12,509 bases of DNA, taken from NCBI GenBank assembly GCA_018398765.1, contig JAHBMJ010001796.1, forward strand, positions 1 to 12,509, written 5' to 3'. The translations under genes and the position numbers were made by a program. Positions 1 through 8,381 of this stretch are shown in pieces. Source of the stretch: Chromera velia (Eukaryota; Sar; Chromeraceae). Under the pieces are notes generated by a model. The model did not search any database. It was not told the DNA's origin and saw nothing but the letters and a program-made list of their open reading frames with translations. How positions within the stretch are numbered: the first letter of the stretch is position 1; every line of letters begins with the position of its first letter.

Positions 1-46
<46 letters not shown>

Positions 47-58
47 ACACACACACAC
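1..58. repeat. AC/TG dinucleotide microsatellite
   Basis: Almost pure AC repeat interrupted by two AT steps. No coding potential. It sits at the extreme left edge, directly beside the telomere-like units. Confidence 0.95.
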
Positions 59-60
59 GT

Positions 61-74
61 TAAACCCTAAACCC
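61..74. repeat. Short telomere-like CCCTAAA tract
   Basis: The tract TAAACCCTAAACCC is two units of the plant/chromerid-type telomere repeat (TTTAGGG on the other strand). It is followed to about position 97 by decayed variants containing CTAAAA. Two units could arise by chance or mark an old interstitial or subtelomeric site; this is not evidence of a real chromosome end. Confidence 0.4.
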
Positions 75-111
75 TTTTCTAAAACCTAGTCTAAAACAAG
101 TGTTATTTAGC

Positions 112-150
112 TGTTGCACAGGTGTTGCAGAAGTGTTGCAAGATGTTGCA
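112..150 (+). repeat. Four evenly spaced TGTTGCA boxes
   Basis: TGTTGCA occurs at 112-118, 123-129, 134-140 and 144-150, so start-to-start spacing is 11, 11 and 10 bases, close to one helical turn. It may be a short minisatellite or a cluster of protein-binding sites on one DNA face. The rest of 151-400 shows no credible gene: only short runs, a T-rich stretch near 190-212 and a G-rich stretch near 330-370. Confidence 0.6.
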
Positions 151-407
151 GCTAAGCCGTTGATCATGAAAAAAAAAATGTATGTATCTCAATTTTTCTT
201 CTTTTTTTTTCTTTATGATACGCGTAGTAGTTTGAGAAGTATCCTATAGTACGATGTACTATGATGCACTGCAGCGAGGACGCATATAGTAGGTGAATGG
301 TAGGCCATATGGTGGATGTTATGAGGTAGGGAGGGGTGTGACCCGGGTGTGCATGGGGGGTGGGGGTGTGCATTGACGCTCGGTATGACGCTATCTATTA
401 TACAATA

Positions 408-606
408 CGGGTAGGAGTAACCACTGCTTTGGTAGTTGTGTTGCTTTAATATTTATTTACATTTTAAAACAATAAAAAGACTTTTTTTACCAGTTTTATT
501 ACTGAATAAAACAAAATAACTGGTGTTACATCAAAGAAACATTTGTTATGAATGTGAACAACACTTGTACTGTCACTTGGTACCATGACCGAGTTACTCC
601 TAACCG
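408..606. mobile_element. MITE-like element, Tc1/mariner-type ends
   Basis: The left end (408-421, CGGGTAGGAGTAAC) and right end (593-606, GTTACTCCTAACCG) are inverted repeats matching at 13 of 14 positions. Each is flanked outside by TA (406-407 and 607-608), the target duplication expected of Tc1/mariner-type transposition. The interior is AT-rich, has no coding frame, and contains a nested hairpin: GTTTTATT at 493-500 pairs with AATAAAAC at 505-512, with ACCAGT and ACTGGT further out. Small size, inverted ends, TA flanks and AT-rich non-coding interior are the MITE signature. No second copy is in the window, so mobility is inferred. Confidence 0.55.
452..500 (-). terminator. Candidate poly(A) signals for the GT61-like gene
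   Basis: Minus-strand AATAAA hexamers occur at 495-500 and 452-457, about 200 and 245 bases beyond the stop of the upstream minus-strand gene. Both lie inside the MITE-like element, so the transposon may provide the transcript end. Hexamers of this kind are frequent in AT-rich DNA, and alveolate poly(A) signals are not strict. Confidence 0.3.
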
Positions 607-699
607 TACTGTGCAGCTGTCTATTTTCACATCAAAACTGTGACACCTTAATTTAATGCAAAAAAAATGCCAAACAAAAAAACACACGCCAACACACGA

Positions 700-2232
700 T
701 TATCTTTCTGGTTTTCGTGCAGAGCAGTTTGACTTTCCAATTGACCTTGCAGACTCCGGAGTGACTCTCTTTCTCTCTAAAAGTCTCCCGACTGCAGAGT
801 GAACCCTCATGACCATACGATCGACACTCAACCTGATGGCAGCCTCGATGTCTGCAGGCCTTTTCGGATCTATCCAACACTGCAGCTCGTCCTTCCCACA
901 ACTCTCATCTTCTAACTCATCTGTACATGTGCACTGCAGGGTTTTCGTCTCTGATCGATACTCACGGTACCAAATCCTCGCCTCATTTCCGCAATCAAAT
1001 TTACACGCCTCCATACCCACCCCCTCGGGTCGACATATAATAATCAGCTCACTCAGCTGATGCAACCACACTGCAGTCATAGAGTCGGAGCCCGAGATGA
1101 CAACCATCACATCCGCCCTGCTCACCAAACTCACTTGTCTCTCCAACGAAACACGATCCCACGAGGGCACGTGCTCTATCAGCGCTGTCGGAAACGTCCG
1201 TGCAACAGCGTCCATCGTCTCCTGAAAATTTTCAACCCCCCTATGATGCTCTCCTTTTCCCTTATCAACAAACAAAATCATCAGAGGCAACGGCCCGCTC
1301 CGATCTCTCCCCGCCCCTGTGTGCTTCATGACATGACGGCGAAATGCCGACAACTCAGCGCACCACAACGTGTGCTGCTCCTTACACAGCACGGGCACCT
1401 CACTAGGAGGAGCAGAAACTTTCAACGAAACCCCCCCGTCCCCACTCCCAGCCCCTCTACTAGAGATTGCCATTCTTTCCGAAGGCTCGTCCACCCCCGC
1501 CCCCTCATACCCCTGTGCGTACCCAAGCCTCGAATTGCCCACATACAGATTCTCCACACACAACAAATCAGACCCTAATTCATCATACCCCACCACCCTC
1601 CCCGACGTCATCAGCTTCCACTGATTCACTGACGCGTGCATCCCCCAGTCTCGATCCTCCGGCACAGCCGAGACGACGTTCAACTCCGATGCCACGGAAG
1701 TCCGGTTGAAGAGACGCAACAGCGAGAACGCAGAGAACACATCGTCATTCAACGCATGGCCGAAATTCGTCTCTGCATACGGCTGTAGCCAGAACCAGTG
1801 CCCTGCCTCACAAGAGGGGGCAGACGCGAACAGACTCGGCAACACTTCCCCCCTTCTCTCCCACTTCACCTCCGATCCCTTGTCCCCTGACGCACGCAGA
1901 GTCGCCCTCACGGAAGGCAAGGGTCCGTTTCCCATCAAAAACACTTTTCTCTTCGGTGCATTGATACAGACATTGTGCAACCAGCACGCGTGACTCTCTG
2001 CGTCCAACTCCTGACAGCACCACACGGAATCGTCTCCCGGGTTGCCGACTGAGTTCAGACCGCAGAGGTTTTCGAATTCACTCTGTTGCGCGCTCCAGTT
2101 CGCCTTGAAAGCCTCCCCTGAGGAGTTCAAACGAATGGATCGCGTTCTCCTGATGGTCATGCCGATGCCGAGAAGAGCCACGGCGGCCAGACAAAAGGCG
2201 GAGGCAATCAAGTTGTATCTCCCGACCTTCAT
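700..2232 (-). CDS. GT61/DUF563-like glycosyltransferase, type II membrane protein
   Basis: Single uninterrupted frame of 510 residues. Residues 7-27 form one hydrophobic segment preceded by a short basic tail and followed by RRTR: a signal anchor with the catalytic part in the Golgi/ER lumen. NxS/T sequons follow at N36 and N45. The family pattern is visible in order: a CxxxNVC element (C83-C89), NFGHALNDD at 156-164 (N-x-x-H and acidic residues as in GT61), a CVENLYVG element near the middle, then ILFVDKGKGEHHRG, EHVPSWDRVSLERQV, and ADVMVVISGSDSM at 372-384, which matches the place of the ADxLVGxHGAG loop of GT61 enzymes; here the usual HGAG reads SGSDS. The tail is Cys-rich. Known members transfer xylose, arabinose or GlcNAc to glycans; donor and acceptor here cannot be told. 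No intron is needed. The start is the first ATG, giving the intact anchor. It is divergent from the AP2 gene. Confidence 0.8.
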   Translation of the reverse strand: MKVGRYNLIASAFCLAAVALLGIGMTIRRTRSIRLNSSGEAFKANWSAQQSEFENLCGLNSVGNPGDDSVWCCQELDAESHACWLHNVCINAPKRKVFLMGNGPLPSVRATLRASGDKGSEVKWERRGEVLPSLFASAPSCEAGHWFWLQPYAETNFGHALNDDVFSAFSLLRLFNRTSVASELNVVSAVPEDRDWGMHASVNQWKLMTSGRVVGYDELGSDLLCVENLYVGNSRLGYAQGYEGAGVDEPSERMAISSRGAGSGDGGVSLKVSAPPSEVPVLCKEQHTLWCAELSAFRRHVMKHTGAGRDRSGPLPLMILFVDKGKGEHHRGVENFQETMDAVARTFPTALIEHVPSWDRVSLERQVSLVSRADVMVVISGSDSMTAVWLHQLSELIIICRPEGVGMEACKFDCGNEARIWYREYRSETKTLQCTCTDELEDESCGKDELQCWIDPKRPADIEAAIRLSVDRMVMRVHSAVGRLLERKRVTPESARSIGKSNCSARKPER

Positions 2233-3062
2233 CTCCCCAAAAGACGCTCATTGCACAGAGAAACGAATTTCCTTCCCCGTCGAAAAATCATGCCTTGATG
2301 GGGGGATAAAGCGCCGCAGCGGCAGTCAAGAACCCACGCGGGACACGACCGACGCCATAATTGGGCAGATCTAAGACCGACAGATCATTTTAAGTTATCT
2401 TGGTTGGACCAATCAATCTTCTCGTCTCCTCAAACATCCACTGGTGCTTGCCGACGTCAGCAGATACGGGCGCCAAAAGCGGAAATTGACCGAAATTGGG
2501 GAGAAAGGACGAAGAAATTCTTGAATTACAAAATGAAGTGGCATTCTGTGGCTTCTAAATGTCCCCTCGGTGAACATCAGTGAACAATGATCATGCAGCT
2601 ACCATGCAGCTCTGATATACTAAGCTCTGATGGATCTTCACACCGTGTAGACGGCGCATTGAATTAAGTGCCGCCAATGTGGCGCCGCCGTCTCGTCTCC
2701 ATGCATGCAACGCGCGCGTCTCCCAAGAATGAAGACCAAAAACTGCTGGATCGTGCCGGTCACATCACTGCACACCACTGCCCGTATAATCACTGCCTGG
2801 CTATAGCATCCGAATTGCGACGAGTAGCCAGCCCTCAAATTACAGATTTCAAGTGGATTTTCGTTGAGTGGTGGATGCAAGTGCGTCTGCTTTTTCAGAG
2901 GTCGTGTGACGGATCTTGATTCAGAAGATCCTGTGCGTGTGCTGGTGTTTCTCTTTACACTTTGCAGTCGTTAGAGAGTAGTTGTGTGCTTACACGCGGC
3001 CTCTGTCCACAGAGAAGTCTTCAGTTCAGTGTGGTTCGCGCGTTAATTGGCTTCATCTTTCG
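2233..3062. promoter_or_regulatory. Divergent promoter region between GT61-like and AP2 genes
   Basis: Non-coding 830 bp between two head-to-head genes, so it should hold both promoters. No clear TATA box is seen. Short direct repeats cluster at 2572-2633: GTGAACA twice, CATGCAGCT twice and AGCTCTGAT twice. A perfect palindrome TGCATGCA lies at 2702-2709. A poly-purine patch occurs at 2500-2520. Two short open frames on opposite strands at about 2640-2920 look like chance. The predicted AP2 start at 3063 is the first ATG in its frame; that frame is open back to 2982 without another ATG. Confidence 0.5.
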
Positions 3063-4047
3063 ATGTTGAGCTTATCGGAAGCAGACGAAGGGCTTCTTCG
3101 AAGTCTTCTTCGACTGAGGGAGAAGGAAGTGATGGGAAACTGGAGGGCGCGTCTGTTGAGTATTGGACTCGGGGAACTAGGAATGAGACTGAAAGTCTAT
3201 TGTTTGAGAAGACAAAACATGATGTCCTTTGAGAATGAAGCAGTGCTCCAAAGACGGATGCTGACTCTTCTGAACGATGCTCTAAGCAACGCTGCCCACC
3301 TTCCGGTTGTCAATCAAGCTCCGAGGTCACCTCCGGTCCCACGGTATGTATACCCTGGTCAGTCATTCAGTCACTCAATTAGTCAGCGTTTGTGCGTCAA
3401 TCGCCCATTGGACGGAGGACTTGCTGTTTTGCTGCCTCGCCCTCCTCTGTGTGCTGCCGATCTCCCTTTTAGATCGCTCCCTCCGTCATCTCCGCCCTAC
3501 CCCCCTTCCCTCCTCTACCAGTTATGTTCCTTTTCCACCTGTCACTTTCCCTCTTCTTGCCTTTCCCCCACCCTGGCACTGGTCTTCTCTCCCCCTCCCT
3601 CCCTGCATGCCTCCCTGCAGTCCCCGATGACTTCAAACCCGATGACCCCCGTCTCCTCTCCAACGTCAGAGGCTGCACGTACAACTTGAAGACCCACACA
3701 TGGGTGGCACGCTGGCAGAGGAAGGGGGCCAACGTGCTCAAGTATTTTCCCACAGCCCAATTCGGCTTTGAGGAGGCCAAGAGAAGAGCAGAGGTGAGTC
3801 GATCAGTGGGCAGTCCGTCGTTGAGTCAGAGAGGCTGGGGGGGGGGCAGTCTTTGACAGAACAAACGTTTCATGCAGGGCTCCTGGCTGTGTGAAAGCGC
3901 GGCTTTGTCAAAAAAGGAACGGGCAGAGACAAATTTGATGGAAAGCGCCTCGAACGGAAATCGGCAAAACCAAAGAGTTCTTTCTGCTTTTCTTCTCATG
4001 GGGGCAGTGGGATTCAATGAGAAAGAGAACGAATTGGGGGACGACGA

Positions 4048-4086
<39 letters not shown>

Positions 4087-4093
4087 CCCCCCT

Positions 4094-4182
<89 letters not shown>

Positions 4183-5678
4183 AGAGAGTAGACAGCAACA
4201 GCAAGTGCAATGAAGTGGGGCACTTTTTCTGCCTTTTCGAAGTGGCGGCCATCTACACTTTTCTCATTCTTCAGAATGACTTTCTTTGCTTTTCTTTTCG
4301 TTTTGTTTGCGTCTGTCGACGTCTTTTTTCTCCCTTCCTCCGGTCTCCACCCTCTCTCTCCCTTTTGGACTGCCTGCAGAGGATGGAAGAGAGAGAAAGC
4401 GTGGACAGTGTAGATCAGTAGGCAGCTTTGGTTTGTTGACTTTCTTCCTTCCTTCCCTTTCTCCTGTGTGTCTACAAACAGGACTGCCGGCAGAGGATGG
4501 AGGAGATAGGCGCCTACGAAGGTCTGACCATGTTGAAGGACGCCATAGCCGCGTGTCAGGCCGACCCCTCAGAGCTTCCAGAGATCGTCAGGGCACTGAA
4601 GGAACAGGACCCGAGGAGATACGAGGATGACGACACGAAGGGAGGCCCTGTGATGAGCTCCAGCAGGGGCTTTCAGGGGGTTGGGGTTGGAGGCGCCTCC
4701 GCGTCTGCCTCCTCTCTGCACCTAGCCTCTTCTCAGGAACACCCCCTGCAGCATCAGCATCATCAGATGAATAGTTACCAATTCGGGTTGTCCTCCTCTC
4801 CAATGGGTGTGGGCGTAGCAGCAGGTACGGCTAGGCAGCAGGGGGAGAGGGAGAGGGAGGGAGACTTGGGGATGGACGAATTGGATGTTTTGGGGTCAGA
4901 CCTCGCAGCAGATTTGTTGAACATTATCAAGCGGCCAAATGTAAAGGAGGAGGACGAAAGTTTGACAGAGCCACGGTCAAAGAAAGCGAAAACAAAACCA
5001 CCGCCTGCAGACCCACAGCAGCCCCTCCCGACCTACGGAGGTGCCTCAGCTCCCCCTGACAAGAAGGGCACGAATAGGTGGCAGACCCCCCAATACATTT
5101 CTGGGATTAAGGGTGTCACCTGGCACCAAAAGCACGGGTCCTGGGTTGCCCAATGGACTGCTCGTCAGCCTACAGGCGAGTCCCGTAAAACCTACAAGAC
5201 ATTCTCAGCCAGAGCGTATAGCTTCGAGGGTGCTCGAAGGAAAGCCCTCTTTACCCGTATGCGCACGGCCGTCCGCTTCGGGCAATCCTTCCAAGACCTT
5301 TTGTCGATGCCCATTAATGAGTTGGCTGCCAACACAGTGCAGGAGATCCAGGCTGTGTGGCATGCCGTGACCAGCGAGGTGTACGGAGACGGGGGCATGG
5401 GGGAGGAGGGAGGGGATGTGGACATGGGGAGAGGGGGGGGAGCGCGGGAGGGTGAAGGATTGACGCACGCGCGTGCATACCCATACCCACCCCAACCTCA
5501 CCCCGGCCCTGCACCTCAATCCCAGGCCTCCCTTGTGCCGTTCGGGCCAGGGCAAGTTGGCCAGGGTGTGCCTACAGGCGCGTCGCCTGAGGGCTCATAC
5601 GAGGACGAAGAGGACGAGAGCGGAGAGGGTGAGGGAGGAGAGAGGAGGGCGGGAGGGGGGGTGAGCTTTGCTCTCTAA
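3063..5678 (+). CDS. Two-AP2-domain transcription factor (ApiAP2-like), three exons
   Basis: Predicted exons are 3063-3357, 3621-3793 and 4482-5678, joining in frame to 554 residues. AP2 domain 1 (about 114-165) crosses intron 2: VRGCTYNLKTHTWVARW in exon 2, then FEEAKRRAE joined to DCRQRMEE. Domain 2 (about 363-420) is intact in exon 3: IKGVTWHQKHGSWVAQW, then FEGARRKAL. These GxxW...WxAxW strands plus the Ala/Arg helix are the AP2 fold, which binds DNA. Between them lie Gln/Ser-rich low complexity, VKEE (310-313, a sumoylation-type motif) and a basic SKKAKTK (322-328) likely to be a nuclear signal. The C-terminus is Gly/Glu/Asp-rich, possibly an activation region. Intron 2 has clean signals (GAG|GTGAGT, AACAG|GAC). 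Intron 1 uses CTG|GTCAGT because the nearby GTATGT at 3344 would break the AP2 frame; exon 1 is therefore the least certain part. No ACDC domain is seen. Function is likely sequence-specific transcription control in the nucleus. Confidence 0.8.
4051..4188. repeat. Compound TC/TG/AG microsatellite inside intron 2
   Basis: TC-rich repeat at 4051-4125, then TG repeat at 4126-4150, then AG repeat at 4151-4188. The TC and AG blocks are complementary in reverse, so the intron RNA could fold with the TG block as the loop. Any open frames here (Ser/Leu or Arg/Glu runs) are repeat artefacts. Confidence 0.9.
4367..4421 (+). other. Intronic copy of the exon-3 start (possible alternative exon end)
   Basis: Bases 4367-4391 match 4481-4505, the acceptor region and start of exon 3, at 23 of 25 positions. 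The copy keeps a usable acceptor, CTGCAG|AGG at 4379/4380. Splicing from the donor at 3793 to 4380 keeps frame and adds 13 residues starting RMEERES before a TAG at 4419-4421, giving a predicted 169-residue protein with only AP2 domain 1. The acceptor used by the main form (AACAG) is absent from the copy. Whether it is used needs transcript data. Confidence 0.5.
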
Positions 5679-5929
5679 GACCGCTGATCCCTAGGCTGAT
5701 CCTCTAATTGTCTGACTGCACCGGTCCAAGACATTGATTTTGTCTGAATTGAAATTGTGCATTAATTTAAGAAAATGTGTGGAAGCCCTGCAGGCGGGGC
5801 TCTAATCGAAGTCTGAGGAGAAGCTAGAGGGGAAGGGGGGGGCCTGAACTAAGTTGACGTTTGAATTCTGGGCAGACTCATGCAGACTCCTCAGGGCAGT
5901 GAGGGTACTTCGCCTGTATCTAGGCCTGT
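5679..5929. other. 3' flank of the AP2 gene, no gene seen
   Basis: Directly after the TAA stop. It contains short direct repeats (GCTGATCC twice near 5683-5700, GCAGACTC twice near 5872-5890, CCTGTAT twice near 5918-5930) but no AATAAA hexamer and no coding frame. It presumably includes the AP2 transcript end. Confidence 0.4.
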
Positions 5930-6610
5930 ATGCATAAACAGAGGCATCTAGCTAGCTCTCGACTTCAGTTTGTGTCTCCCCATGATAGTTGCATGAAACT
6001 TGCATCCAAATCTGAATCTAGCTTAATTTTGAAATCACTTAAAGTGATCGATCCTAGGATAGGCGAGGATAGTAAGATTTCTGTTCCGGGTCACCCCGCG
6101 GTCCACTGCCGGGCGTCGACTTGCACCGTTGAGAGAGAACTAAAAAATTGGCAAACTAGTTGGTAAGGGCCTTCAGCTCGCTTGGGAATATTTGGTTACA
6201 CAATTAAAGTGACAATTTGCTACTAGATTTGCTATTAAACTGGGTATTGAAGAGTTAATGAAGACTAAAGAAAATGAGCCTGAAATTGGATGGGCTAAAA
6301 TAATGTATTGATTTCAGCACTGCAACTAGCACTGCAATTTGCTTTGTTTTAGCAATTTCCAAGACCGTTGGTTACCAAAAATTGGTTACAAATTATTGGT
6401 AGCCATTCGATTCTAGCTACTACTAGTAATTCCAGCTTAGACTCGGACAGATTGGTTACCAACTGGTTACATGTGTAGCTTAAAGCTTTTTCCTCGACTA
6501 TTTCGTTTATGTCGTTAATTGTTTTGCTAGTTGTTTTCATGTCAATCAAAGTTTTACAATAAAGTGTAGGCTCAAAGAAAAAAACTTTAACAAAAAAAAA
6601 AAACTTCAAA
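5930..6610 (+). other. AT-rich island with poly(A)-like end and TTGGTTAC repeats
   Basis: Composition turns clearly AT-rich relative to both sides. TTGGTTAC occurs at 6192, 6368, 6382 and 6452, with a variant CTGGTTAC at 6463. Near the right end a plus-strand AATAAA (6558-6563) is followed 28 bases later by a run of twelve A (6592-6603), the arrangement left by retroposition of a polyadenylated RNA. No flanking target duplication was found by eye. A 32-codon plus-strand stretch before a TGA at about 6310 and a longer Asn/Thr-rich minus-strand frame (6349-6687) exist, but neither is convincing. Could be a decayed retroposed sequence or ordinary AT-rich spacer. Confidence 0.35.
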
Positions 6611-6729
6611 ACTTTTGTGTCCACCCCTAGGAACAGCTGCTTTACGGGCCAGTTCTCCTTCCTTCCCTTCCAGCCCCCTTCATACATTCCTTTCCAGGGT
6701 GCGAAAGAAAGTCTATCATTGCCAGACGT

Positions 6730-7778
6730 TTATGCCCTCGCAGGATGCTGAGGGTGGTTTCCAGTTTGTTCGCACTTCCAAATGCAAGCGGCAATCTCTT
6801 GCAGATCAGGCCGCAACAACGACCATCTATCATTTAGGTACTGGCGAAGGCGGTCCAGCGCCAGTCCCCGAGATTCGGCATTCGCATGTCCGTCGACTCG
6901 GAAGACAAATGCCATCCTCCGAATTAACGGCACAAATTCGCTGAGGTCTGCCAGCACCAAGGTCCACACAGACTCTGTAGTCCTGACTGTGCAAAGCCTC
7001 GGTGCCAAAGACTCTACATTGCAGTAAGCCCCCGTGTTCTTTCAAATGTTGGAAGGTTCGTGGGTCGAAGAAGACCAGGTGGAGATGCACGCACTGCAAA
7101 TTGATTTCCAACGAACGCTGTGGCCATTTCGCAACTAGGCAGCAGCAGTGCAAAGTGCGGGTCGTCACTCTCGAAGCGATAGTGATTGTTGGGATCGACA
7201 GCGAACCAATTCATGTCGTCGACTTTCTCGTCTGCGTTGCACCTCGCTTGCGGCTTGATGTGTGCCCGGTGGGGAGCAAAGGTGCGCGCAACCCAGGATT
7301 CCACGAGGCTCTTCCGGCGAATGTCGTCCTCAGTCAGAATAGTTGACACTGACAAGCTCTCAATTTCGTCGGCCAATGCAACGAGCATTTCCGGATTCGC
7401 TTCTGGTGTCCTCTTTTCGTTGGCTGCTGGAGGTGCTTTCACTGGATGAAGAGGGTAGCTGCAAAGTGACAGGCCCTTTGAAAACTAAACGCTGCTCCGG
7501 TGTGAATCCGGCAGTCGACGATAAACATGGTTGCAGAATTTGTGGGCGTCGGGCCTCGTGTCGAACCAGAAGTCCACCACGAGGTCGCTAGAGAGGCCAT
7601 CATTGGCAAATTCGAAAGGGTAGCTCTCATGGCGTGACAAGGCCGCTTTCCTGCTCGCTGCGTCGCGCAGGAATTTCCCGAGCCCGGCCACCTGGTTTGC
7701 ATGCTTGATCGTAAAGGTGACATGCCACAGGCCTGCACATTTACACTCATTGTCAAGCGTGAATTTCGAAGACTGCAC
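6730..7778 (-). pseudogene. Broken unrecognised gene: one in-frame stop and two frame changes
   Basis: Read on the minus strand, protein-like sequence continues through three frames. Segment 1 (7778-7488) includes GLWHVTFTIKHANQ and DLVVDFWFDTRPDAHKF. A TAG at 7485-7487 interrupts it, and the same frame resumes through PEMLVALADEIESL and DPNNHYRFESDD to about 7130. The second frame takes over (QCVHLHLVFFDPRTFQHL) at roughly 7110-7135, and a third (DLSEFVPLIRRMAFVFRVDG, LALDRLRQYLNDRW) from about 6950-6980 to the stop at 6730. No convincing introns explain the switches. A GTGTGCAG acceptor-like site just before 7772 suggests the first segment is an internal exon. I do not recognise the family. 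Alternatives are small unusual introns or sequence errors; decay seems likeliest because there are three lesions. Confidence 0.4.
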
Positions 7779-7787
7779 ACACCTTCA

Positions 7788-8340
7788 CGGCACTGCGTCA
7801 ATTGATCGAGAGACACCGAATGTATGTTGCATGGAGAAACTTTCGTTCGACCCGTCCGCAGGCCCTAGCTCGACACCCTTCCCGTTTAACTTCACGCACG
7901 GTGTTTCCGCGGTCGTCCATATACAGCATGCACGCGCACTTGAAAGGATCTGGAGATGCATGCAGTCCCAGCCAGACTCCACATACTGAATCACGGACGC
8001 ACCAAGGTGCAATCCAGCCATGAAGCAAAGCGGAACGACGCGATCGAGCTTCTTTAGCTACGCACGCCTTTGCACCGAACACCCGGAGGACCAACAGCCA
8101 GCCATTCGATCAGACACAGCTCTCGGCATGCACTTCAATCTGGAGACACCAAACGCATGCTTCGTTCGGCAAAAAGGAAGAAGAAACTCCGACCCCACAC
8201 GCAATCTCACGGCACGTCAATTAGTGTACGCTGCATGGAGAACTTTTCGTTCGGACCGCTCCCGCCGCCTAGCTGACTTCCGCGACCATCCATGATGCAC
8301 CGACCCCGGACTCGCACGCGTACTTCAATCTGGTAGAGCT
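7788..8340. repeat. Cluster of diverged short repeats
   Basis: Bases about 7788-7868 and 8211-8272 are diverged direct copies sharing CACGGCAC, GTCAATT, GCATGGAGAA, TTTCGTTCG and CTAGCT in order. A second motif, around CTTCAATCTGG, occurs at 8131 and 8321; GAGACACC followed by a CGxATG-type string occurs at 7810 and 8144. On the minus strand the two main copies read with similar residues (SNESFSMQHT and PNEKFSMQRT) and end at the same stop, so they could be remnants of duplicated exons; the plus strand also gives similar frames, so the coding strand is undecided. No intact gene was found between 7779 and 8524. Confidence 0.5.
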
Positions 8341-8360
8341 GGACACGTCGAATCGACCAG

Positions 8361-8381
8361 GCACACGCACGCACGCACGCA
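8361..8381. repeat. ACGC tetranucleotide microsatellite
   Basis: About four to five consecutive GCAC/ACGC units. Not coding. Confidence 0.85.

Noticed and set aside
1060-1578. Plus-strand frame opposite the GT61-like gene
   Set aside because: Antisense shadow of a gene with clear family motifs; Pro/Arg/His-rich with no motif.
3047-3232. Ser/Glu-rich plus-strand frame overlapping AP2 exon 1
   Set aside because: No ATG start, a stop lies directly before it, and it ends at a stop with no suitable donor; the overlapping frame from ATG 3063 reaches a donor that keeps the AP2 frame.
3872-4252. Frames across the microsatellite in intron 2
   Set aside because: Ser-Leu and Arg-Glu runs are translations of TC, TG and AG repeats, and flanking splice sites place them in the intron.
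6216-6311. 32-codon plus-strand stretch with LGIEELMKTKENEP
   Set aside because: Too short, no ATG at its beginning and stops just upstream; may be a relic but cannot be supported.
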